NCBI GenBank assembly: GCA_000467715.1
Contig: AJFK01000021.1
Span: 1-64,000, forward strand
Length of the DNA stretch: 64,000 bases
Source of the DNA: Hysterium pulicare CBS 123377
Lineage: Eukaryota; Ascomycota; Dothideomycetes; Hysteriales; Hysteriaceae
Reading direction: 5' to 3'
Below, piece after piece: positions 12,092 to 21,887 of this stretch; the first letter of the stretch is position 1, and each line of letters starts with the position of its first letter. The translations under genes were made by a program, and so were the position numbers. Below the pieces are notes generated by a model that made no database searches, was not told the DNA's origin, and worked only from the letters and a program-made list of their open reading frames with translations.

Positions 12092-12769
12092 TCAATAGAA
12101 GAAACCAAGAATCTTTCCTGCAACGTGTTTCCTCCTGGCCTCTTCGTGATCGAGAATACCGGCGGACGTGGTGAGGACTGAATCACATCAACACTGTGAT
12201 TCTCTTAAGGCTCTGACTCACTTACCGATGTACCCGAATTGACGACTGGGCAGCAGCTTAACGACCCATTTCTCGAGATCTCGGAGTTGGACGTTGTATC
12301 TGGGGCTGATGACGCCAGTCTTGTTGATGCTAAGAGATGTTAGAGCTTGACCTCCAGATTGTGCAAGAAGTAACCTTACCGTCCGTTGAGCTGGATCACG
12401 ATTTTGCCATTGCGATGATCATCAACCTCCTCGAACTCTCCAATGTAACCTAAGCAATAATGTCAGTATGTTGCGAAGAAATAAACATACAAAATCACAT
12501 GACAGTCAGAGGACGTGTAAGTTCTTCGCCATATCTCAATCTATCGGGTACTTAAAGGGCAAAGATCCTGGTGCATATTCGACCATTGCCTAGTTATCAA
12601 CCCGAAAAATATGCATGAAAAGGCACAGCGACGTACCGTGCTTCTGCATCACAGTCAAGAACTTGATGATAACCTTGGAGCTCGGTCGGATAAGGACTTG
12701 GCGCTTGCCAGACTTTTCGGCGTTGTTGATGGCATTGAGCGCATCGTTAAGAACTGAAGTCTTGACCAT
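12092..12769 (-). CDS. rps22: 40S ribosomal protein S22 (uS8)
   Basis: Exons (minus) 12769-12637, 12449-12380, 12329-12226 and 12177-12092 give exactly 130 residues, the standard length of this family. Clear landmarks are [49 protein letters not shown] across the first splice, [16 protein letters not shown], and [16 protein letters not shown] with the end KILGFFY. uS8 is a primary-binding protein of the small subunit, contacting the central domain of 18S rRNA. The first intron (187 nt) is longer than the others; I looked for box C/D or H/ACA snoRNA signals in it and found none convincing. With uL22 and fibrillarin it makes a ribosome-related neighbourhood. Confidence 0.97.
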
Positions 12770-13448
12770 CTTGGCGGGTAGAGATTCTCAATGGCTGGTT
12801 GCGACTGAGGTATCTGTTCTACATGTTAGCCTTCAGAAGCCAGAGCCAGAAAGAGTGCCCTTCAGTTCAAGACCGAAGGGTTCTTCAGCTCTTGTTGCGG
12901 AGGGAGAAGCGTATCATCCTCCAAGAGAGAATGATTGCTAACCCAGGCTACCTGAAGGACACTCGGGCGGGGAGAAGAAACATACCTCAAGAGGGTTTGA
13001 GGAAGTTGAATGAGGTCGAAGAGTGTGGTTGAATTTGGCGACGACGAAGTTTTCGCGAGCCGCAATTTGATGTGCGTTCGCCTAGTGAGTGGACCGTGCA
13101 GGCCCTGCTCCATTGGAAGCTCCCACTCCCGTGCCTGCGGAATGCCATCTTCAGGGAGAATCTCAGAACACATCCAATATCACAATGCAACAAGCTATTC
13201 TGAGTCCTACGCCCCCCTAAAATGCTTCTACTGTATGTTGGTAGGCATCCTACATATTCGCAGAAGGCCAAAGCCTATGCGAGCGCTGTTCGGATCCAGT
13301 ATTTGAGATCCAATTGTGATTCGCTGGCTCTCAGATTGATCGGTCATGACGTCTCTGATACCGCGCTCGCGGCATTCGGATTCCTTCAACCGACCTCATT
13401 TTTGGTATTGTATATTATTGTTTCCTTTCCTTCATTCTTACAGTTGCT
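12770..13448. other. Divergent intergenic region between uS8 and the LysM gene
   Basis: This 679-bp stretch must hold the uS8 promoter on one side and the LysM-gene promoter on the other. Open frames in it are short and unrecognised. Confidence 0.5.
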
Positions 13449-14331
13449 ATGGCTTCCGAAGCATGTTGTACTTGCGCCGCATTCTTGTCCTCCATCCCAC
13501 CGACGTATGATGAAAAGACCGAGAAACCTTCACAGTACGAACGCCGACTGGAATGTTGCGGTCGAGCGATATGCGCACGTTGTATCTCGGATAACCCACG
13601 TTTTGCTACTTACTGTCCTTTTTGTCAAGTCTCCATAGGTCCGACACCCCTTCCACAGGGACTGCGAGATCCTCCTGAATATTCGCCACCTTCGAATGAA
13701 ACCATAGACGACCAGCCACCAGCATACTCTGCACACACCTCTCTCCAACCTCTTGCCGAGAAATCTCAGCAGAACCAAGAATCTACGCCCGATGTCCTAC
13801 ATTATGTTGACCACTCCAACGATTCCATCGCGTCATTATCGCTACGATACGGTGTCCCTGCTGGTGCATTGAGGCGGACAAATGGCTTATATGCGGACCA
13901 TCTATTGGGAGCGCGGCGCACAGTACTTATACCAGGAGAATATTATAAAGGTGGGATAAGTCTGAGTCCGCAGCCGCTAGAGAGCGAAGAAGAAGAAATC
14001 CGGAAGGGCAAAGTAAGAAAGTGGATGGTCGCTTGTAAAGTCGCGGAGTAAGTCAGACCCCACGGTACAATCAAAGAAGTCCTCAAAAGAGCGAGGCTGA
14101 TCAGAGCGGAGTGTTGCTCCACGATACAGGTACGATGTTGCATTGCTTTACCTGCAACAAGCCGACTATAACCTCGACCAAGCCATTAATGCGTACCGGG
14201 AAGATGAGAGATGGGAGAAAGAACATCCGCTGGAAGCGGCGAAGAAAGGAAAGTCGAAGGCATCACAATCCTCCGGAAGGCGAAAATGGGGCTTTGGTGG
14301 TAGTGGTGGAGGCTTGACTGGCCAGCTATAA
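13449..14331 (+). CDS. Intracellular LysM-domain protein with N-terminal RING-like zinc knuckle
   Basis: Exons 13449-14047 and 14130-14331 (intron 82 bp, GTAAGT) give 266 residues. The N-terminus carries closely spaced cysteines (C6, C7, C9, C36, C37, C42, C45, C56, C59) in a RING or zinc-ribbon pattern, with CCGRAICARC and YCPFC. A Pro-rich linker with PPAYS follows, then a LysM module at about residues 115-165 (HYVDHSNDSIASLSLRYGV to RTVLIPGEYY). The C-terminus has a helical stretch ALLYLQQADYNLDQAINAY that resembles a UBA-type fold, then a basic Gly-rich tail. There is no signal peptide, so it is not a secreted chitin-binding effector. It resembles the intracellular LysM proteins seen widely in eukaryotes. 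The molecular role is unknown. Confidence 0.85.
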
Positions 14332-15665
14332 TGATAAGGTGTCGGGTCAAAAGCATACATCGTTCGCCAGCGCTTGCACATAGAGAAGTTTGCATTAGTC
14401 CAAACACGATGGGCGCACACGAACACGTTGGCATTTGTTTTTAGCACGAAGATTCTGGCGAGAGGGCCAAGGCGTGCTGCTAGTCCTGTCAACACCAGTA
14501 GAAGGTAAGGGTGGCACTCTATGGAAGATTCGCAAGATGTATCATGACTTGGCATTAAATGTACAGATATATTTGTATTACTCCCTGTATACCTATTAGA
14601 CCAACTGCACTAGGCCTGGAGTGGTGCAGCACGCATTGAACGCCATATTAAAATGCAATCAATGCTATTTTTGTCGCTTGTGATTAGCTTCCAGAATCAC
14701 GACAGCATTCCGACTCACCGATCACTAACAGCTCACTACAAGATACTTCACACGACATTGTTTGTAGTATGCGATTGCAATGAATCTACACAAAGTCAAA
14801 CGAATTCAGAGACTCTACACCCATCCTCGAGCACTTTTGTTTCATGATATGCATTCCTAGTGTTGGTCTTGACCGACAAGGCTCAACACCATTCGAGTTG
14901 TGGTCGTAAGCGCCGAAACGTCTATCGAATCAGCCACTGCAGGACACCCCAGACCAACGACTCTCAAGCGCCCACACAAGCTTTTACTCGACCAACAGGG
15001 CAGAATGTCACCGTGCACGAACACACATGCCGTTTCAGGGCGTCTCGCACTTGCGTTTGCTCCATTCACATCCATACCAGCCCGTCGTGATTCGAAGACG
15101 GGCGAAGATCGAGCACTCCAACCAAGCCAGATTAAGCCACGGTGCTTAATGGCCTCCACAGGCCATTCTTCTGGGACCAAGGGAAGAAGTAGATTTGTCT
15201 GTCGTGGTGAGGGTCTTTTGTGCAAGGCCTTTGACTGGCTCGTTGATCAGGTACGAAATGTAATCTCCAAAGAACTCATCTGCAAAGGAAGCTATTCTTA
15301 AAGACAACGGGCCTATCTACGCGCTGGAGGGTAGCGAGGATGGATGTCCGGGGTGCTGGTATTTTCGTACTTTCAGGTACGGCTTGCAAGCCGTTGAAAC
15401 TTCGATTGCAACCACCGATGTTTTAAAGGATGCGACCGCCGCACCCCCTTTCGTTTCTACTTCAGGAGTCAAGTATATCTCTGTTGTTATCGTCTTTTTT
15501 CCTGTTGTTTGGCAAAGCTACCAAACGTCCTGTTCCTTTTATTATTCTTCGTTTCTTTCTTCCAAGGTACCGTTGAGCGATAGTACCATTGCCTTAAGAG
15601 TTATTGTTTTAGTTGCTTAGAAAGAAGGTCGCCCGTTCAAAAAGGTTCACTCTCTTTACGACACC
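14332..15665. other. 1.3-kb intergenic stretch, no convincing gene
   Basis: Overlapping open frames exist on both strands at 14857-15301 (about 120-130 codons), but neither has a recognisable domain or a good splice partner. The right end must hold the promoter of the membrane-protein gene at 15666. Confidence 0.4.
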
Positions 15666-16373
15666 ATGAAGATCAATCCCGCCCCTCTCCACATGGCCCA
15701 GCTGGTGCTGGTCGGCCTCATTGTCTGCCTCTCGGTAGCCGTCATCGGAACTGCAGCACACACTCTCCACATCTTCAACACACAACAATCATCGAATCCT
15801 TGGTGGTTGCCACTATGGCCGCAGCACTTCGACGCCGCCGGTACGAAAGCCTTGATAGGATCTGCCGTATCCGTCTTCGTGCTCAGCGTCGTCTTCCTTG
15901 TCTTCGTCCTAGTGCCTAAGGTATGCCCCCTTCATCTCCATCTTCTACTTGACGACATAAAGACTAATAAGACCCAGTTCAACGCCGCCTCCCGCCCAAC
16001 CTTTCGCGCCATCCTCGCCCTCGGAACAACCATTCCAAGCGCCTTAGTCGCTCTCTGCACCATCATCTACGCCCACATCCTCAACCACGACACGCCCGAA
16101 ATGGACACGATCCAAACCTGGACCTGCAAGTACAAGAACACGCACCCCCTCCAGCAAGATCTCAGCATGCCCTCAAACATGGGCAACGGCTCTTTCGGCT
16201 CGTTGTGCATGGAGAGCCAATTCGCTCTCTACGGCACCCTAGTCGTGTTCTTGCTTCTGAGCATCACCATCGGCGTCACGGTTGTTACTTGGTTGGCTGA
16301 TAAGTGGGCTGCGAGACAGCAGAACAAGGAATGGCAGGCTAATGGGAATGTCGAGATGGCTGGTCAACAGTAG
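15666..16373 (+). CDS. Four-helix MARVEL-like membrane protein
   Basis: Exons 15666-15920 and 15978-16373 give 216 residues. There are four hydrophobic helices: VLVGLIVCLSVAVIGTAAH near the N-terminus, SAVSVFVLSVVFLVFVLVP, AILALGTTIPSALVALCTI and TLVVFLLLSITIGVTVVTW. A Cys-containing extracellular loop with possible N-glycosylation (NGS) lies between helices 3 and 4, and the C-terminus is short and polar. This is the topology of fungal MARVEL-like proteins of the plasma membrane or vesicles. The 57-nt intron (GTATGC...ACCCAG with ACTAATA) is a multiple of three and has no stop, so its retention would add 19 residues. I spliced it out because of its good signals and because it would lengthen the loop after helix 2. 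The function is not known. Confidence 0.8.
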   Translation: MKINPAPLHMAQLVLVGLIVCLSVAVIGTAAHTLHIFNTQQSSNPWWLPLWPQHFDAAGTKALIGSAVSVFVLSVVFLVFVLVPKVCPLHLHLLLDDIKTNKTQFNAASRPTFRAILALGTTIPSALVALCTIIYAHILNHDTPEMDTIQTWTCKYKNTHPLQQDLSMPSNMGNGSFGSLCMESQFALYGTLVVFLLLSITIGVTVVTWLADKWAARQQNKEWQANGNVEMAGQQ

Positions 16374-17374
16374 CAGTGAGCTTGACAAGTTTTCGACGAG
16401 GATTCGAAGCGCTACTGTCCCCGAGGCATTTGACTACTGTCCTGTGCTCGCTTGCGGGATATGGTCCCACCTGAGGCGTGCGGTGGCATTTGGGAACGTG
16501 AATGGGAACGGGAATGGGTTAGGATTGGAAGGGGGCGCCATTATAGTGGCAAATGTATTTAAAGGACTGGTCTTTCCTTCTAATTATCTTTTGGGGTAGG
16601 TGACTGCTATGCGTGCTACTACTGGGCGACTTGGCGACCACGGAAGGCAATTCAGTCCTAACTTTTTACGGTATGAAAATATATTAGATACCATGATATG
16701 TATGGTGTTTAGCTCTCTCTTACTTGCACTCCACCTTTATTCCTCCTTGAGAACTGAAATTTTGCGTACGAACGAATGCTACTTGTTCTTCCTCTAAGTA
16801 CTTCGCTCCAACAATAACTCTTCTTCTCTGCCTCGAGTCTCGGTTCAAGGTCTGCTCACTCCTGGCTTCCGATGAGGTTGACAATACGACACATACTCCC
16901 TTGTGTAGATTGTGGATGAGATTCGCACCTTGGCAAGGCCTTGGATGGAGTTTGCGGTGCCTCACGAGCTGCCTATCTCTACTCCTCCTCACAAGCCAAG
17001 GGTCCCTAGAATATGCAACTGCCTGCTGCTATAATGCTGGCTGTATATTCAGGACAACCAAGAGTATTATTCTGGGTTGGCCCGATAGGAAAATCCGATT
17101 GCTGTCGATTTGGTGACGGAGCTCTTGTCTTCTTCATTCAACCTCGCAAATCAATCGAGGATACGCCCTTCGCCATCCGAAAGCTCGTCGCATCACAATG
17201 AAAGATTCCTCCAATGTGAACTGTTCACCTTATCGATGCCCACTTGTAATCTTTCCAGATCACCAAAACTCGACACAGCTAAATGCCGGTGATCGTTAAG
17301 GACAGCTAATCTGCTCCTCTTGCAAGTCATCCTTGCTTTGTCGCATCTTAATTCCACCAGTGCACCTTCGCCGT
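16374..17374. other. Convergent 3' flanks, nothing recognised
   Basis: One kilobase between the 3' ends of the membrane-protein gene and the histidine kinase. It holds only short open frames. A GGGAACG/GGGAATG tetrad near 16493-16517 is a minor low-complexity patch. Confidence 0.45.
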
Positions 17375-20300
17375 TTATGTCGACGTTCCGATATGCTTCC
17401 GCAAAGTTCCTTCCTTGCACTGCTTTAATAACTTTGACAGTTCTCCGAACTGAACAGGCTTCGTGATGAACATATCCACGCCGGCATTGAAAGCCTGTTC
17501 TTCATCGCGACGGCTAGCTAACCCCGTCAAGGCTATTACAATCGCAGCAGTTGAGGAGTCGGAAGATTTGCTGGAAGAGTGTCGTTCGTTCTCTATGCCA
17601 CGAATCAAGCGGGTGGCTTCAAAGCCATTCATCACTGGCATCGAGATGTCTGTAGCTCTCATTAGTTTCTGCGCCAACAGTCAAAAAGTATGCTTGCTCA
17701 AAGCCATCAAAGAAAACACTTGAAGCGCTGAAAAGCAAGAAATGACAAGGAGAGCATACCCATAAAGATAATGTCAAAACCCTCTGGACGTTTCTTGACC
17801 GCCTCCACTGCTGTGGCTCCATTTTCCGCCTCCTGAATATCGCGATAGCCATTTCTCTTGAGAAATGCTTCCAAGAGCCTAATATTTAGCCTGTTATCAT
17901 CCACAAGAAGAACGCGAAGTCCTGACGACTCCTTGCTATAGGTGCCGCTCTGTGAGCCCTGAGATGAGCTTTCGGGCCCAATTGGTGTTTTCGTGTGTTT
18001 TCGTTCAGTTGCAGTTTTGGGCGGTTCTTCTGCGGTCTCTTGCGGAGGGGCTTCCTCTTCGTTGGTTTTACTAGTTGGGAGTCTGTGTGTTTGTCTTCCC
18101 TCTTTTGGGGACCCATCTTTCCCTTCTAACACGTCCTCAGCATCTCCGAGTGATGTCTCATTGGTTTCCCCCTCGACACCTTCCTCTGGGTCACCCTGAT
18201 CTATTTCCGCACTGTCTCTATGCTCTCGAAGCTCCTTTCTCTTGGCAACGCATGCTAGAAGTGCCTTGCCTAGGTTGTTAGGCCCGAGCGGATATGGAGT
18301 TCGTTCCCATTTCCTGTAACCTTTGATGTTGGTCATCGGCTTTGCCAGTTGAACTGGGTTCATAACGATACTAAGGAGGACTCCCCGGCGGCCGTAGTGC
18401 TGTGCTGTCCTATGAACCTCATCTGAGACCTCCTCGTTGCCCTCATCGACCAAGATGATATCTGGCTCCGCGTCAAATGTGCTCTCCAGTATGTCGCAAT
18501 GGAACCATTCACGCAGGTATGCCTCGAGGGAATCATAAACCAAAGCAGGAAAGCCAAAGACTACTACAGAGAGGTGTTGTGCACGGAGGGTTTCAATGTT
18601 TCGCTCGAACTCGAGCGTGGGCTGCTTCTTCTCGTCGGGGTCGGAGGCGCAGAGCCTCATCGGGAGCTTAACGTTGATCTTAGTTCCCTTTCCCAACTCG
18701 CTTTTCACGCCTATTTCGCCGCTGAGTAAAGACACAAGACTCTTAACAATAGACATTCCTAGGCCGACGCCGTGCGAAGATCCGGTGTCTTCTTGGGTGA
18801 AAGGAACAAAGAGATGATTCTGCATGAACTCCTCCGATATACCCTTTCCGGTGTCCTCGACAGTTAAGCTCATCATTCGGCCGGTAGTATGATCATTACT
18901 CATAACATTGCTATCTTGGATGACTTTCCGTGATCTGAGTGTAACGGTGACCGAACCCTCTGAGGTGTATTTCAAGGCATTGCCAATGAGATTGACTGCA
19001 ACGCGACGTAGGGCCCCCGGTTCTGTATAGTAACACCACTTCTCCGCGTAGTCGACGTTGAGGAGGATGATGAGTTTACCGCTGTTCGTTGGTTTATTAA
19101 AAGACTGACCGGCTACAAGCACCCCGAGGATCTCTTCACAGAGCATTGCGACGTTCACGCATATATACAGGCCTTCATAGTCTCTATCTGGACCCGAGGC
19201 AACGCCGTCCTTGCCCGGAAGTGACCATTCAGTGTCGGGAGGACGCCGCTGGCGGTACTTGTGCTGTCGGCGCTCAAATTGATTGATTTTTGCGTATGAC
19301 AAGACGCTGGTAAGTGTCTCGTGAAGAGTTGAGCCACAAGACGTAATTGTATTGGCCAAAGATTTCTGTAAGGGATCTAGACCAGTATCTTCAAGGAGCT
19401 GTACAGCGCCTAGAACGCCGTGAAGTGGAGTTCCTGAATGGTCAGTTTATGGGCGAATTGAATGGATATGATAACGTACTCAATTCATGGCTGACAGAAG
19501 AGACAAAAGCCTCCTGCTGCTTAACGGCCGCGGACGCATCGATCCTCGATATTTCTGATTCTACAATGTGCAGAAACCCTTTGAGAGAGGAAAGGTCCAC
19601 CGTATCCATGAAGACGGGAAGCGCTCGCTTAGTCCACAGAAAACATCCTGCCAGGCGTTTCAAGGATGTTGGATCGGTGAGAGGTTGAAAGATAAGCTGT
19701 CTCACGTCCGGAAAAGCCGAGAGAAGACGCTTCGTTTCTTCGTCTAAATCTGTCTGGACAAGTGTGCCATTTCGGACTAGAAAGCTCGTGGCTGATGCAT
19801 CATGGAAATACCACACTCCGCCGTCGGGGTGGCGATCCATTAGCCGTTGGAGGAAATTCTCGTCTACTCCATCCAACCCATCAGTGTTTTCAGATAGAGT
19901 AATTGTCTCAGGAGCTAAGTCCGGGCTACGTGTACAGATTCCAAGAATCTCGGCTGGACGCTCGGTGTACACCCCTCTCCGATACTCAGCACTGCTATAA
20001 ACTCTTGTAGCTGTGGTTTGCGAATCGGGATGTTGCTGTGACGCAACGCCCACAGAAAGGTCCTTGCGCTCCCATGAGGAAGCATCGTCGCGAATGGGCT
20101 GTCCATGGAGGCAATCTTTCAAGGGTCGTTGGACAATCTCACGCTGTAACTCTTCTTCTGTTTCCGGCGCGGGTTGGATGGCGCCATGAAAGCCGATAAG
20201 GCCATCAGCGAGCAGTACACCGTCAACTTGCAATGCTTTTTGTAAGCACTCAGCGGCTCTTCTAAACACTTTTCGATAAGTAGTCTCTCCCTTGGCGTCC

Positions 20301-21355
20301 CCGCGTTTGTCGTCCTGGCCAGCATTCGCTGTCAACGCTCGCGCGTTGTTCGTGTTATCTTCCTGAGCGATACGTTTGTCCCGGTCAATTTCAGCATCCT
20401 GCAGTCGTTTATACTCATCGCCTATGCTCAGGCCTTTCAGTGCTGGAACCGTCTCTTCTGCCAGATCAGGGTCTATTTGTTCAACCTCATTCTTCCTGCG
20501 TGATCCCGGACTCGGATTTTCCTTCAGTGATGGCGGTTCTTCAATTACTTGAGCTAGGATAGAGCGTGACTTGACGAAGTGGTCAAGCTGCTCGTTAATT
20601 TTTGACCACCTGTACTGGAAGCCCCTCTCCCGTGAGAAATCCAGCAAATCCATGCACTTCTTCGCTGTGGCTGTTAAAAAGCTTGTTTCCTGTATAGATA
20701 GTCTCTTCTTCTCAAGATTGCCAACCACAAAGACTGCGCCAATGTTTTGACCATGTTTCGAAGTTATCGGCGTGCCGGCATACAGGGAAAGGTAAGGGGC
20801 ACCAACGACTGATGAGAGTTGGGAAGAGCGGTCGATGTCGTGCAAGGATGGAACCTCGAAGATTTGCTTCCCTGGTGGCGTTGTGGCAACAGTCTGTTGG
20901 AAAAGCCAAAGCCATATCGACTGGTCCGCATGGGTATTCCCTAACCAAGCAGCATCTTTGGTCTCAGGCTCGCCTTCTTGGCCTGACCACGGTCGATGAC
21001 TGCCCGCAAGGAGGTACTGAGTAGTCCCATCCGTCAGTACCATGAAGGCTCCCTGAACAGCTGTATGATTCCGTTAGTATTGCAAGCTTGCTTGTTGGAA
21101 GACTGTAGGGGTACCAAGGCGCACCATTGCAAGCTCCGCATGCGTGTTGAGAGCATCTCGCAATGTAGAAGTTTCCGGTAGTGCATAGGTAAAAAGAGGA
21201 ATGTTCAGGCCGGGCGTGTGGGCATCGGAGTCGGTATGCACGAGAAGTTGGAGGTACCTAAACGGAGGATGAGCGTAATTGAACCCAAGCGAGCAAGCGG
21301 AAGCGACCTACTTGTTCAGTTCGTACTCGGAGGTTATCTGTTCGAGAGGAGTCAT
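17375..21355 (-). CDS. GAF-containing hybrid histidine kinase with C-terminal receiver
   Basis: Exons (minus) 21355-21312, 21257-21115, 21060-19480, 19433-17760 and 17649-17375 give 1238 residues. A GAF-like sensor region spans about 65-210. A charged linker and a second divergent sensor region run to about 570. The HisKA box SVSHELRTPLHGVLG has phospho-acceptor His587. The ATPase has an N box (NLIGNALKYTSEG), G1 (DTGKGIS) and G2 (GVGLGMSIV). A degenerate receiver-like segment follows (about 870-985), then an acidic low-complexity linker. The C-terminal receiver has DD at 1101-1102, phospho-acceptor Asp1148 and Lys1211 in ITKP. All catalytic residues are present. No membrane helix is visible, so it is a soluble sensor relaying phosphate to an HPt protein and probably the Hog-type pathway. 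The HisKA box is assembled across the 46-nt intron 19434-19479. I do not assign it to a fungal kinase group. Confidence 0.92.
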
Positions 21356-21887
21356 TTCTAGACGAGGTTGTGGAGAGGAATCAAGCCGTACAATTCCTTA
21401 AACAAAGCTGCGAAACTGTAACGGAGAATCGCCGCTACTGACGTCATGCAGAAGAGTCTGGTGTGTTTCTCCAAGAGCGTACGCGCTACAAAGAGGGTAC
21501 ATACTGTGCACCCGCAGCAAAGAGCCGTGCATTCGGGCTGCTTGAGTGGACACGGCTCCCTGGACCGCGCCAACTTGTCAAATTCCGGTCCGCGGTCGTC
21601 ATCCGCGGTCACGGGACCTTGGAGATACCTAACCCTCAGTCTAATGGATCGCACAACGGCCGAGCAGCGTTCCGTCGACGATCCTTCTTTCGCAAGAATC
21701 GTCGGTAAATGAATCGCTTTCACATATCATCTGGCCCTCAATGCTCGGAACATACTCAAATAGTCTATTTTTAGTAGAGGGAAAAGATGAAGTTGATAGA
21801 TTTGATGATCACTATATGGACTTTGGTAGCTGGCATATCGTAGATATAATGCTACAAAATCCTGATAGTAATCTTATCGGTCCCTGG
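21356..21887. other. Promoter of the histidine kinase and 3' flank of the GH1 gene
   Basis: No gene is supported. The right half (21740 on) is A+T-rich and probably belongs to the GH1 3' UTR. Confidence 0.45.

Noticed and set aside
12450-12636. Possible intronic snoRNA in the first intron of uS8
   Set aside because: Isolated CTGA words are present, but no matching C box, no H box and no ACA at a proper distance.
14857-15301. Overlapping open frames on both strands
   Set aside because: No domain, no signal peptide, no splice partner; neither strand is preferred.
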